Shown piece after piece: positions 1 to 8,439 of a stretch of DNA of 64,000 nt (positions within the stretch are counted from its first letter, which is position 1; every line of letters begins with the position of its first letter). Position numbers and translations under genes: made by a program. The DNA lies in NCBI RefSeq assembly GCF_014042345.1, contig NZ_JACEZT010000003.1:124001-188000 (forward strand), given 5' to 3'. This DNA comes from Rugamonas brunnea. GTDB lineage: Bacteria > Pseudomonadota > Gammaproteobacteria > Burkholderiales > Burkholderiaceae_D. The notes under the pieces were generated by a model. That model was not told the DNA's origin. It saw only the letters and a list, made by a program, of their open reading frames with translations, and made no database searches.

Positions 1-1259
1 ACCTGCCCATGGCGTGGGTGGGCGACTGCCTGTTCTCGCTGGCCCAGGCGCTGGTGGCCGGCTTCACCGTCAACTGCCCCGAGTCCGGCGACACGGTGCT
101 GACCGACATGCGCGAGATCGGCCCCACTTACTACTTCGCCCCGCCGCGCATCTTCGAGAACATGCTGACCACGGTGATGATACGGATGGAGGACGCGGGC
201 GCCATCAAGCGCCGCCTGTTCCACCACTTCATGGAGGTGGCGCGCCGCTGCGGCGCCGATATCCTGGACGGCAAGCCGGTGCCGCTGGCCGACCGTGCCG
301 CCTACGCGCTGGGCAATGTGCTGGTGTACGGCCCGCTGAAGAACGTGCTGGGCCTGTCGCGGGTGCGCGTGGCCTACACGGCCGGCGCGGCCATCGGCCC
401 TGACCTGTTCCGCTTCTACCGTTCGATCGGCGTCAACCTCAAGCAGCTGTACGGTTCCACCGAGACCTGCGCCTACGTGTGCCTGCAACCGGACGGCCAC
501 ATCAAGTTCGACAGCGTGGGCCTGCCCGCGCCGGGCGTGGAAGTACGGCTGGCCGACAACGGCGAAGTGCTGGTGCGCTCGCCCGCCACCATGGAGGGCT
601 ACTACAAGCGCCCCGACGCCACCGCCGAGGTGATCGACGCCGAGGGCTACTTCCACACCGGCGACGCCGGCATGTTCGATGCCGAAGGCCACCTGAAGAT
701 CATCGACCGCGCGGCCGACGTGGGCCGCATGAACGACGGCGCCATGTTCGCGCCCAACTACATCGAGAACAAGCTCAAGTTCTTCCCCTTCATCAAGGAG
801 GCGGTGGCGTTCGGCCACGCGCGCGACCAGGTGTGCGCCTTCATCAACATCGACATGGAGGCCGTTGGCAACTGGGCCGAGCGGCGCGGCATCGCCTATT
901 CCGGCTACACGGACCTGGCGGCCCACCCGCAAACCTATGAACTGGTGCGCGACTGCGTGGAGAAGGTCAACGCCGGCCTGGCCGCCGAGGCCATGATGGC
1001 GGGCACCCAGGTGCACCGCTTCCTGGTGCTGCACAAGGAGCTGGACCCGGACGACGATGAGCTGACCCGCACCCGCAAAGTGCGCCGCAAGTTCATCGCC
1101 GAAAAATACGCGGTGCTGATCGACGCCCTGTACAGCGGCAAGAGCACGCAGTTCATCACCACCCAGGTCAAGTTCGAGGATGGCCGCACCGGCGCCGTCT
1201 CGGCCGACCTGAAAATCCGGGACTGCAAGACTTATCCAGCGGTCCAGGCAGCGGCATGA
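1..1259 (+). CDS. AMP-dependent acyl-CoA synthetase (5' end outside window)
   Basis: ANL-superfamily ligase that adenylates a carboxylic acid and transfers it to CoA. The frame is open from the first bases (first full codon at 3), so the N-terminal part lies outside; about 418 residues are visible. Seen: the adenylate-binding motif YGSTETCAYV near residue 146, a GYFHTGDAGMFD motif, an IIDRAADVG hinge region, and a C-terminal TRTRKVRRKF stretch typical of the long-chain acyl-CoA synthetase branch. The TGA overlaps a possible ATG at 1256, and the LivG-type ATPase follows at once, so it is the upstream member of a transporter operon. The context suggests it activates the imported acid; the substrate is not known. 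Confidence 0.85.
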   Translation, partial: LPMAWVGDCLFSLAQALVAGFTVNCPESGDTVLTDMREIGPTYYFAPPRIFENMLTTVMIRMEDAGAIKRRLFHHFMEVARRCGADILDGKPVPLADRAAYALGNVLVYGPLKNVLGLSRVRVAYTAGAAIGPDLFRFYRSIGVNLKQLYGSTETCAYVCLQPDGHIKFDSVGLPAPGVEVRLADNGEVLVRSPATMEGYYKRPDATAEVIDAEGYFHTGDAGMFDAEGHLKIIDRAADVGRMNDGAMFAPNYIENKLKFFPFIKEAVAFGHARDQVCAFINIDMEAVGNWAERRGIAYSGYTDLAAHPQTYELVRDCVEKVNAGLAAEAMMAGTQVHRFLVLHKELDPDDDELTRTRKVRRKFIAEKYAVLIDALYSGKSTQFITTQVKFEDGRTGAVSADLKIRDCKTYPAVQAAA

Positions 1260-1273
1260 CGGAGGACGCCACC

Positions 1274-2095
1274 ATGCAAATGAACGAAATCGAAGCGCAT
1301 CTGGGCGCCCATGCCGGCCGTCGCACCGGCCCCGTGATCCTGGACCTGAAAAACATCTCCCTGTCGTTTGGCGGCGTGCGCGCGCTGACCGACATTTCCT
1401 TCAACGTGAAGGAGCACGAGATCCGCGCCATCATCGGCCCCAACGGCGCCGGCAAGAGCTCCATGCTCAACGTGATCAACGGCGTGTACCGCCCGCAGCA
1501 AGGCGAGATCATCTACCGCGGCGAGCACCGCCGCAACATGGATTGCTATGCGGCCGCCAAGTCCGGCATCGCGCGCACCTTCCAGAACATCGCCCTGTTC
1601 AAGGGCATGACGGTGCTCGACAACATCATGACGGGCCGGAACCTGAAGATGAAATCGAACTTCCTGATGCAGGCCCTGTACTGGGGCCCGGCGCGGCGCG
1701 AGGAGATCGAACACCGCATCAAGGCCGAGGAGATCATCGACTTCCTGGAGATCCAGGCGATCCGCAAGACGCCCGTGGGCCGCCTGCCCTACGGCCTGCA
1801 AAAGCGCGTGGAGCTGGGCCGGGCGCTGGCGGCCGAGCCGGAAATCCTGCTGCTGGACGAACCGATGGCCGGCATGAACGTGGAGGAGAAGCAGGACATG
1901 TGCCGCTTCATCCTGGACGTGAACGACCAGTTCGGCACCACCATCGTGCTGATCGAGCACGACATGGGCGTGGTGATGGACATCTCGGACCGCGTGGTGG
2001 TGCTCGACTACGGCAAGAAGATCGGCGACGGCACGCCCGACGAGGTGCGCACCAACCAGGACGTGATCAACGCTTATCTCGGGGTGGAGCACTAA
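1274..2095 (+). CDS. Liv-type ABC transporter ATP-binding protein (LivG family)
   Basis: Cytoplasmic ATPase of a branched-chain amino acid/organic acid type importer, 273 aa. Walker A GPNGAGKSS is at residues 55-63. The signature is the degenerate LPYGLQKRVE usual for LivG, and Walker B EILLLDEPMAGMN follows, then an H-loop EHDMGVVM. An in-frame ATG at 1256 overlaps the previous stop, but the start at 1274 has a strong GGAGGA site (1261-1266) seven bases upstream and is preferred. The stop TAA directly abuts the next ATG, indicating translational coupling with the permease gene. The partner ATPase of LivF type lies at 5515. Confidence 0.93.
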   Translation: MQMNEIEAHLGAHAGRRTGPVILDLKNISLSFGGVRALTDISFNVKEHEIRAIIGPNGAGKSSMLNVINGVYRPQQGEIIYRGEHRRNMDCYAAAKSGIARTFQNIALFKGMTVLDNIMTGRNLKMKSNFLMQALYWGPARREEIEHRIKAEEIIDFLEIQAIRKTPVGRLPYGLQKRVELGRALAAEPEILLLDEPMAGMNVEEKQDMCRFILDVNDQFGTTIVLIEHDMGVVMDISDRVVVLDYGKKIGDGTPDEVRTNQDVINAYLGVEH

Positions 2096-2998
2096 ATGAA
2101 CGTGAACTTTTTCTTTGAAGTGCTGATCGGCGGCCTGCTGTCGGGCGTGATGTACGCGCTGGTGGCGATCGGCTTCGTGCTGATCTACAAGGCTTCCGGC
2201 GTGTTCAACTTCGCCCAGGGCGCGATGGTGTTCTTCGCCGCCCTCACCTGCGTGGGCATGGTCGACAAGTTCGGCCTGTCCGTGTGGCTGGCCATCCCGA
2301 TCACCATCGTCGTGATGATCGCATTGGGCCTGGCGATCGAGCGCGTGGTGCTGCGCCCGCTCGTCAACCAGCCCGAGATCACGCTGTTCATGGCCACCAT
2401 CGGCCTGGCCTTCTTCATCGAGGGCCTGGCGCAGCTGATCTGGGGCTCGCAGGTGCACAAGCTGGAACTGCCGATCGAGGACGTGCCGCTGCAATACCTG
2501 CTCGATAAATTCAACATCATCGTGTCCCAGTTCGACGTGGCGGCGGCCGGCGTATGCGCGCTGCTGGTGACGGCGCTGGCCCTGCTGTTCGCCCGCACCA
2601 AGGTGGGCCGCGCGCTGCGCGCCGTGGCCGACGACCACCAGGCCGCGCTGGCCGTGGGCATCCCGCTGCAGCGTATCTGGGCCGTGCTGTGGTCGGTGGC
2701 CGGCATGGTGGCACTGGTGGCGGGCCTGCTGTGGGGCGCCCGCAATGGCGTGCAGTTCGCGCTGACCTTCGTCGCGCTCAAGGCGCTGCCGGTGCTGATC
2801 CTGGGCGGCTTCACCTCCATGCCGGGCGCCATCGTCGGTGGCCTGATCATCGGCGCGTCGGAAAAGCTGGCCGAAGTCTACCTCGGCCCCATGGTCGGCG
2901 GCGGCATCGAGGGCTGGTTCCCTTACGTGCTGGCCCTGGCGTTCCTGCTGGTGCGGCCTGAAGGGCTGTTCGGCGAAAAAATCATCCGCAGAATCTGA
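2096..2998 (+). CDS. Liv-type ABC transporter permease (LivH family)
   Basis: Inner-membrane permease of 300 aa with about eight hydrophobic segments. The N-terminus (GGLLSGVMYALVAIGFVLIY) and the KASGVFNFAQGAM segment are hallmark LivH sequence. A conserved cytoplasmic loop for ATPase contact is visible around residues 165-185 (TKVGRALRAVADDHQAA), followed by GGFTSMPGAIVGGLIIG. The ATG immediately follows the stop of the LivG-type gene with no spacer. It should pair with the LivM-type permease encoded next to form the membrane channel. The substrate cannot be read from the permease. Confidence 0.93.
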   Translation: MNVNFFFEVLIGGLLSGVMYALVAIGFVLIYKASGVFNFAQGAMVFFAALTCVGMVDKFGLSVWLAIPITIVVMIALGLAIERVVLRPLVNQPEITLFMATIGLAFFIEGLAQLIWGSQVHKLELPIEDVPLQYLLDKFNIIVSQFDVAAAGVCALLVTALALLFARTKVGRALRAVADDHQAALAVGIPLQRIWAVLWSVAGMVALVAGLLWGARNGVQFALTFVALKALPVLILGGFTSMPGAIVGGLIIGASEKLAEVYLGPMVGGGIEGWFPYVLALAFLLVRPEGLFGEKIIRRI

Positions 2999-3009
2999 GA
3001 GGAACGACC

Positions 3010-4068
3010 ATGTTCTACCGCGAAGCCGGACAATTCAAGACCAGCTACCAGGCCGACAACCAGATCTTCCCGATCCGCCAGGACCGCATCGCCCTGACCG
3101 CGCTGCTGGTGGTGGCGCTGGCCGTGGCGCCGGTGCTGGCCTCCCCCTACACGCTGTCGGCCATCCTGATCCCGTTCCTGATCTTCTCCCTGGCCGCGCT
3201 GGGGCTCAACATCCTCACCGGTTACGCCGGCCAGCTGTCGCTGGGCACGGCCGCCTTCATGGCCGTGGGCGCGTTTGGCGCCTACAACTTCGTGCAGCGC
3301 ATCCCCGGCATGCCCATCCTGCTGGCCTTCGTGCTGGGCGGGCTGTCGGCGGCGCTGGTGGGCGTCGCTTTCGGGCTGCCGTCGCTGCGCATCCGCGGTT
3401 TCTACCTGGCCGCCGCCACGCTGGCCACCCAGTTCTTCGTGCTGTGGTGCCTGACCAAGATCCCCTACCTGACCAACTACAGCAGCTCGGGCGTGATCAC
3501 GGCGCAGAAGATCACCATCCTCGGCTACGAATTCGACAGCCCGGCCAGCAAATACCTGCTGGTGCTGGCCGTGGTGGCCGTGATGGCGCTGCTGGCCAAG
3601 AACATGATCCGTTCCAACGTGGGCCGCTCATGGATGGCCGTGCGCGACATGGACGTGGCGGCCGAGGTGATCGGTTTCCGCCTGATGCGCACCAAGCTGC
3701 TGGCGTTCGCCGTCAGCTCCTTCTACTGCGGCGTGGCCGGCGCGTTGTACGCGTTCGCCTACCTGGGCACGGTGGAGCCGGAAGCGTACAACCTGGACCT
3801 GTCGTTCCGCATCCTGTTCATGATCATCATCGGCGGCGTCGGTTCGGTGCTCGGCTCCTTCCTGGGCGCGGCCTTCATCGTGCTGCTGCCCGTGTGCCTG
3901 AACGTGCTGGCGCACGGGCTGGCCCTGCCCACCAGCGTGGCGTCCAACCTGGAGCTGATGGTGTTCGGCGCATTGATTGTGTTCTTCCTGATCGTCGAGC
4001 CGCATGGCCTGGCGCGTCTGTGGCAAATCGGTAAAGAGAAGCTGCGTCTGTGGCCGTTCCCGCACTGA
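3010..4068 (+). CDS. Liv-type ABC transporter permease (LivM family)
   Basis: Second permease subunit, 352 aa. It has a hydrophilic N-terminal extension of about 28 residues before the first membrane segment, usual for LivM. Seen: LAALGLNILTGYAGQLSLGTAAF, the LPSLRIRGFYLAAATLA motif and the GGVGSVLGSFLGAAF motif near the C-terminus. An AGAGGAA ribosome site (about 2997-3003) lies just upstream of the ATG. It forms a heterodimeric channel with the LivH-type gene 11 bases upstream. The 63-base gap downstream separates it from the binding protein gene in the same operon. Confidence 0.93.
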   Translation: MFYREAGQFKTSYQADNQIFPIRQDRIALTALLVVALAVAPVLASPYTLSAILIPFLIFSLAALGLNILTGYAGQLSLGTAAFMAVGAFGAYNFVQRIPGMPILLAFVLGGLSAALVGVAFGLPSLRIRGFYLAAATLATQFFVLWCLTKIPYLTNYSSSGVITAQKITILGYEFDSPASKYLLVLAVVAVMALLAKNMIRSNVGRSWMAVRDMDVAAEVIGFRLMRTKLLAFAVSSFYCGVAGALYAFAYLGTVEPEAYNLDLSFRILFMIIIGGVGSVLGSFLGAAFIVLLPVCLNVLAHGLALPTSVASNLELMVFGALIVFFLIVEPHGLARLWQIGKEKLRLWPFPH

Positions 4069-4131
4069 ACGCGGTCCCTGGCATCACCACTACCAGTATC
4101 ACCTGAGGTCTGTAACTTCGAGGAGACGAGT

Positions 4132-5433
4132 ATGAAATGCATCAAAAGCTTCGTGCTGGGCGCCGCACTGACGGCCAGCGCCATTGTTCCAGCATGGGCC
4201 GACCAGTTCATCGCCCTGCCGTCGTACCGCGTGGGGCCGTATGCGGCCGGCGGTTCCGGTTTCTACGGCGGCGTGATCGACTACTTCAACCTGGTCAACA
4301 TGAACGGCGGCGTGAACGGCGTGAAGATCAGCTGGGAGGAATGCGAAACGGAATACAACCCGTCGCGCGGCGTGGAATGCTACGAGCGCCTGAAGACCAA
4401 GAACGGCGGCGCCACCATGGTCGAACCGCTGTCGACCGGCATCGCCTACGGCATCCTGGACCGTCTGCCGCAGGACAAGATCCCCATGACGATGCTGGGC
4501 TACGGCCGCTCGGACGCGGCCAACGGCAAAGTATTCCCCTATGTGTTCCCGCTCATCACCAGCTACTGGAACCAGGCCGCCGGCATGATCAAGTACCTGG
4601 GCGACAAGAGCGGCGGCATGGATAAGCTGAAGGGCAAGAAAATCGTGCACCTGTACCACGATTCGGCCTTCGGCAAGGAACCGCTGCCGGTGCTGGAGGC
4701 GCTGTCCAAGCAGTACGGCTTCGACCTGATCAAGATCGCCGTGCCGCCGCCGGGCAGCGAGCAGCAGTCGCAATGGCTGCAGATCCGCCAGGCCAATCCC
4801 GACTACGTGATCCTGTGGGGCTGGGGCGTGATGAACTCGGTGGCCATCAAGACGGCCCAGCGCAACGGCTTCCCGCGCGAGAAGATGCTGGGTGTGTGGT
4901 GGGCCGGCTCCGAGGAGGACACCGTGCCGGCCGGCGACGCCGCCAAGGGCTATAGCGCGATGACCTTCAACACCCCCGGCAACTACCCCGTGATGGACGA
5001 GATCCACAAGAAGCTGTACGACGCCGGCAAGGGCAACCTGGCCGACCGCAACCGCGTCGGTTCCGTCTACCACATGCGTGGCGTGACGGCCGCCATCCTG
5101 TGGGTGGAGGCGATGCGCACCGCGCAGGACAAGTTCGGCAAGGGTAAACCCGTCACCGGCGAACAACTGCGCTGGGGCCTGGAGCACCTGAACGTGGACG
5201 AGGCGCGCGAGAAGGCCATCGGCGCCTACGGCATGCTGCCGGTGGTGAAGACCAGCTGCGAGGACCATGAAGGCTCGGGCGCCGTCAAGGTCCAGCAATG
5301 GGACGGCAAGAAGTGGAACGCCATCACGCCGAACTGGGTGGTGGGCGACAAGGCGCTGACTCGCAAGCTGCTGGAGGAGTCCTCGAACGCCTACGCCGCC
5401 GAGAAAAAAATAACGCCAGCCTGCGCCAAGTAG
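4132..5433 (+). CDS. Liv-type ABC transporter periplasmic substrate-binding protein
   Basis: Periplasmic solute-binding protein, 433 aa, with a clear Sec signal peptide (MKCIKSFVLGAALTASAIVPAWA, predicted cut before DQFIALP). It then shows the type I periplasmic-binding fold pattern (GVKISWEECETEYNP, KIVHLYHDSAFGKEP, PDYVILWGWGVMNSVAI). It is longer than classical leucine-binding proteins (about 370 aa), as is common in the betaproteobacterial group that sits beside CoA ligases. A GAGGAGACG site lies just upstream of the ATG. A strong intrinsic terminator follows at 5460, which probably sets higher expression of this gene than of the ATPase gene downstream. Confidence 0.92.
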   Translation: MKCIKSFVLGAALTASAIVPAWADQFIALPSYRVGPYAAGGSGFYGGVIDYFNLVNMNGGVNGVKISWEECETEYNPSRGVECYERLKTKNGGATMVEPLSTGIAYGILDRLPQDKIPMTMLGYGRSDAANGKVFPYVFPLITSYWNQAAGMIKYLGDKSGGMDKLKGKKIVHLYHDSAFGKEPLPVLEALSKQYGFDLIKIAVPPPGSEQQSQWLQIRQANPDYVILWGWGVMNSVAIKTAQRNGFPREKMLGVWWAGSEEDTVPAGDAAKGYSAMTFNTPGNYPVMDEIHKKLYDAGKGNLADRNRVGSVYHMRGVTAAILWVEAMRTAQDKFGKGKPVTGEQLRWGLEHLNVDEAREKAIGAYGMLPVVKTSCEDHEGSGAVKVQQWDGKKWNAITPNWVVGDKALTRKLLEESSNAYAAEKKITPACAK

Positions 5434-5459
5434 CCACGCCATAGCTACGAGGTGAACTA

Positions 5460-5495
5460 GTGCGGGGAGTACCTCCTTCTCCCCGCACGTTTTTT
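5460..5495 (+). terminator. Intrinsic terminator/attenuator inside the Liv-type operon
   Basis: A perfect 10-bp stem (5460-5469 with 5479-5488, GTGCGGGGAG/CTCCCCGCAC) encloses a 9-nt loop and is followed by a T-run at 5490-5495. It lies between the binding-protein gene and the LivF-type ATPase gene, both on the plus strand. It probably reduces read-through into the last two genes. Confidence 0.85.
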
Positions 5496-5514
5496 CAACC
5501 AGCGAAGAACGACC

Positions 5515-6351
5515 ATGAACACAGCCGCCGCAGCCGAAACCGTCAGCAGCCAGCCCTACCTGTCGGTCAACAACATCGAAGTGATCTACGACCACGTGAT
5601 CCTTGTGCTCAAGGGTGTGTCGCTGCAAGTCCCGCAAGGGAAGATCGTTGCCCTGCTGGGCGCCAACGGCGCCGGCAAGTCGACCACGCTGAAAACCATT
5701 TCGACCTTGCTGCGCGGCGAGCGCGGCGACGTCACCAAGGGCGAAGTGCAGTTCAAGGGCGAGCGGGTGGACCAGCTCACGCCCAATGAACTGGTCAAGC
5801 GCGGCCTGTCGCAAGTGATGGAAGGCCGCCACTGCTTCGGCCACCTGACCATCGAGGACAACCTGCTCACGGGCGCCTACACGCGCACGCTGTCGCGCCC
5901 CCAGCTCAAGGAAGCGCTGGACAAGGTCTACCACTACTTCCCGCGCCTGAAGGAGCGCCGCGCCAGCCAGGCCGGCTACACCTCCGGCGGCGAACAGCAG
6001 ATGTGCGCCATCGGCCGCGCGCTGATGGCCAAGCCGTCCATGATCCTGCTGGACGAACCGTCGATGGGCATCGCGCCGCAGATCGTCGAGGAGATCTTCG
6101 GCATCGTCAAGGACTTGAACCAGAAGGAGAACGTGTCCTTCCTGCTGGCCGAGCAGAACACCAGCGTGGCGCTGCGCTACGCCGATTTCGGCTACATCCT
6201 GGAGAACGGCCGCGTCGTCATGGAAGGCGCGGCCAGCGACCTGGCCAGCAACGAGGACGTCAAGGAGTTCTACCTGGGCGTGTCCGGCGCCGGGCGCAAG
6301 AGCTTCCGCGACATGAAGTTCTACCGCCGCCGCAAGCGCTGGCTGGCCTGA
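5515..6351 (+). CDS. Liv-type ABC transporter ATP-binding protein (LivF family)
   Basis: Second ATPase of the importer, 278 aa. Walker A GANGAGKST lies at residues 49-57, the signature is TSGGEQQMCAIGRAL (TSGGE in place of the usual LSGGQ), and Walker B is MILLDEPSMGIAP. The H-loop region reads LLAEQNTSVAL, with the usual LivF replacement of histidine. A basic C-terminal tail (SFRDMKFYRRRKRW) extends past the normal LivF end. It follows the internal terminator by 20 bases, so its level may differ from that of the upstream genes. Confidence 0.92.
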   Translation: MNTAAAAETVSSQPYLSVNNIEVIYDHVILVLKGVSLQVPQGKIVALLGANGAGKSTTLKTISTLLRGERGDVTKGEVQFKGERVDQLTPNELVKRGLSQVMEGRHCFGHLTIEDNLLTGAYTRTLSRPQLKEALDKVYHYFPRLKERRASQAGYTSGGEQQMCAIGRALMAKPSMILLDEPSMGIAPQIVEEIFGIVKDLNQKENVSFLLAEQNTSVALRYADFGYILENGRVVMEGAASDLASNEDVKEFYLGVSGAGRKSFRDMKFYRRRKRWLA

Positions 6352-6391
6352 CGCCACCGCCCAAAAAACCGATCTCACACAAGGATTAAAC

Positions 6392-7651
6392 ATGGCCGAT
6401 ACGCTCGATAGCCTGGAGACGCGCGACCCCGTGCAGCGCGAACGCGACCTGATGCAACGCCTGCCGCGCCTCGTCGCACGGGCCCAGGGCACGCCCGGCT
6501 GGGCGCGCATCCTGCAAGGCGTGCCGGCCGGCGACATCGCCAGCCGCGCCGCGCTGGCCCAGTTGCCGGTCACGCGCAAGTCCGGCCTGAAGGACCTGCA
6601 GCGCCAGCAGCCGCCGTTCGGTGGCCTGAACGCCACCCCCACCGGCCAGCTGGCGCGCGTGTACATGTCGCCCGGCCCCATCTTCGACCCCGAGGGCCGG
6701 GGCCAGGACTGGTGGCGCTTCTCGCGCCCCATGTACGCGGCCGGCGTGCGGCCGGGCGGGCTGGTACAGAACTGCTTCTCCTACCACTTCACGCCGGCCG
6801 CCTTCATGGTCGAAGGGGGCGCGGCCCGCATCGGCTGCGCCGTGATCCCGGCCGGCGCCGGGCAGACCGAGATGCAGGTGCAGGCCATGGCCGAACTGCG
6901 GCCCGACACCTACATCGGCACCCCGTCGTTCCTGAAGATCATCATCGAAAAAGCGCAGGAGATGGGCGCCGACATTTCCAGCGTGCGCCAGGCCATGATG
7001 GGCGCCGAGGCGCTGCCCGAATCGCTGCGCGCCTGGTTCGCGCAGAACGGCGTGCCGCACGTGTTCCAGACCTACGCCTCGGCCGACATCGGCAGCATCG
7101 CCTACGAGACGGCCAGCGCCGGCGTGCTCGATCCGGGCATGGTGCTCGATGAGGAAGTGATCCTGGAGATCGTCCGTCCCGGCACTGGCGAGCCGGTGGC
7201 GCCGGGCGAAGTCGGCGAAGTGCTGGTCACGCTGTTCAACCACGATTACCCGCTGATCCGCTTCGCCACGGGCGACCTGTCGGCCGAGCTGACACACACG
7301 CCGGCGGCCACCGTCCGCACCAACACCCGCATCCGCGGCTGGCTGGGCCGGGCCGACCAGGCCACCAAGGTGCGCGCCATGTTCGTCCATCCGTCGCAGG
7401 TGCACGACATCGCGCGCCGCCATCCGCAGATCCACAAGGCGCGGCTGGTAGTGTCGGGCCACATGGCGCAGGACGTGATGACGCTGCATTGCGAAGTGGA
7501 CGATCCGCAGGGCGCCAGCACCAGCCTGGGCGCGGCCGTGGTCGATTCGATACGCGACCTGACCAAGCTGCGCGGCGAAGTGTGTTTCGCCGCGCGCGGC
7601 AGCCTGCCCAACGACGGCAAGGTGATCGACGACGTGCGCGATTACCGCTAG
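6392..7651 (+). CDS. Phenylacetate-CoA ligase family AMP-binding protein
   Basis: ANL ligase of 419 aa most like PaaK-type aryl-CoA ligases. Seen: QNCFSYHFTPAAFMVEGGAARIGCAVIPAG in the AMP-binding domain, TYIGTPSFLKIIIEKAQEMG, a QTYASADIGSIAYET adenylate-binding region, YPLIRFATGDLS (the YRTGD equivalent) and a C-terminal AMP-binding domain that includes GWLGRADQATKVRAMFVHPSQV. It closes the Liv-type operon that begins with another acyl-CoA ligase, which suggests uptake of an aromatic or related acid coupled to CoA activation. No other paa genes are present, so a role in phenylacetate catabolism itself is unproven. Confidence 0.85.
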   Translation: MADTLDSLETRDPVQRERDLMQRLPRLVARAQGTPGWARILQGVPAGDIASRAALAQLPVTRKSGLKDLQRQQPPFGGLNATPTGQLARVYMSPGPIFDPEGRGQDWWRFSRPMYAAGVRPGGLVQNCFSYHFTPAAFMVEGGAARIGCAVIPAGAGQTEMQVQAMAELRPDTYIGTPSFLKIIIEKAQEMGADISSVRQAMMGAEALPESLRAWFAQNGVPHVFQTYASADIGSIAYETASAGVLDPGMVLDEEVILEIVRPGTGEPVAPGEVGEVLVTLFNHDYPLIRFATGDLSAELTHTPAATVRTNTRIRGWLGRADQATKVRAMFVHPSQVHDIARRHPQIHKARLVVSGHMAQDVMTLHCEVDDPQGASTSLGAAVVDSIRDLTKLRGEVCFAARGSLPNDGKVIDDVRDYR

Positions 7652-7759
7652 CGGCGCGCCGCGGCCGGTGTTGTGGCGCAAATCCAACTACCCCGGCATG
7701 GCGCGATATGGCGGATAATAGCGGGATTGTTCACCCGTTTTTAGAAAAACTAGAAGATC

Positions 7760-8335
7760 ATGCAAGACTTCCACCACAACCGCGCCCGCGCCCTGCTGGA
7801 AACGGCAGAAGAACTGTTCAACAAAGAGACCGTCGATGCCGCCGTCACGCGCATGGCCGACACCCTCAACGCCCGCTTCAACGCGCCCGACAGCCAGGAG
7901 TTCCCGCTGGTGCTGGGCGTGATGGGCGGCGCCGTCGTCTTCACCGGCAACCTGCTGCCGCAGCTGACCTTCCCGCTCGAATTCGACTACATCCACGTGA
8001 GCCGCTACGGCGACGAGGACCAGGGCGGCCAGGTGGTGTGGAAGGTCGTGCCGCGCTCGAACGTGACGGGCCGCACCGTGATCGTGCTGGACGATATTCT
8101 GGACGAAGGCGAAACGCTGGCCCACGTCAAACAGCGCCTGCTGGACATGGGCGCCTCCGAAGTGATCCTGGCCGTGTTCTGCGACAAGGCGATCGGCAAG
8201 GCCAAGCCCTGCAAGGCCGACATCGTCGGCATCACCATCCCCAACCGCTTCGTGGTCGGTTTCGGCATGGACGCCTACGGCTACTGGCGCAACCTGCCAG
8301 GCCTGTGGGCCATCAAGACCGACAGCGAGTCCTGA
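7760..8335 (+). CDS. hpt: Hypoxanthine-guanine phosphoribosyltransferase
   Basis: Purine salvage enzyme of 191 aa that converts hypoxanthine or guanine plus PRPP to IMP or GMP in the cytoplasm. The PRPP-binding loop VIVLDDILDEGETL is at residues 107-120. An N-terminal EFDYIHVSRYGDEDQGGQVVWK segment and the C-terminal ITIPNRFVVGFGMDAYGYWRNLPGLWAI support the HGPRT group over adenine phosphoribosyltransferase. The start ATG at 7760 is preceded by an AT-rich leader. It stands alone between the Liv-type operon and argO, and is followed by a tandem 33-bp repeat. Confidence 0.85.
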   Translation: MQDFHHNRARALLETAEELFNKETVDAAVTRMADTLNARFNAPDSQEFPLVLGVMGGAVVFTGNLLPQLTFPLEFDYIHVSRYGDEDQGGQVVWKVVPRSNVTGRTVIVLDDILDEGETLAHVKQRLLDMGASEVILAVFCDKAIGKAKPCKADIVGITIPNRFVVGFGMDAYGYWRNLPGLWAIKTDSES

Positions 8336-8355
8336 CAACGCGCGTAAGGCCTAGG

Positions 8356-8423
8356 GTCTGCCCCCTTGGGGTCTGACCCTGGTTTTCGGAGTCTGCCCCC
8401 TTGGGGTCTGACCCTGGCTTTCG
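8356..8423. repeat. Tandem 33-bp repeat with GGGGTCTGACCC core
   Basis: Two copies (8356-8388 and 8391-8423) differ at one base and have a 35-bp period. Each carries CCCCCTTGGGGTCTGACCC, itself partly dyad-symmetric. They fill the 104-bp gap between the convergent hpt and argO genes, which fits a REP-like or terminator-like interspersed element. The core resembles part of the large inverted repeat at 28401. Confidence 0.75.
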
Positions 8424-8439
8424 CAACCTGCCACCGCCA

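Noticed and set aside
5460..5789. A plus-strand frame starting at the internal terminator
   Set aside because: It is out of frame with the LivF-type gene and covers the hairpin; no protein family fits.
4099..6732. An 877-codon open frame on the minus strand across the binding protein and ATPase genes
   Set aside because: It is antisense to well-supported transporter genes, His/Ala/Arg-rich and low-complexity, with no family motifs. It is an effect of high GC at third codon positions.
8356..8423. Short CRISPR-like array
   Set aside because: Only two copies with a two-base gap; there are no spacers and no cas genes.
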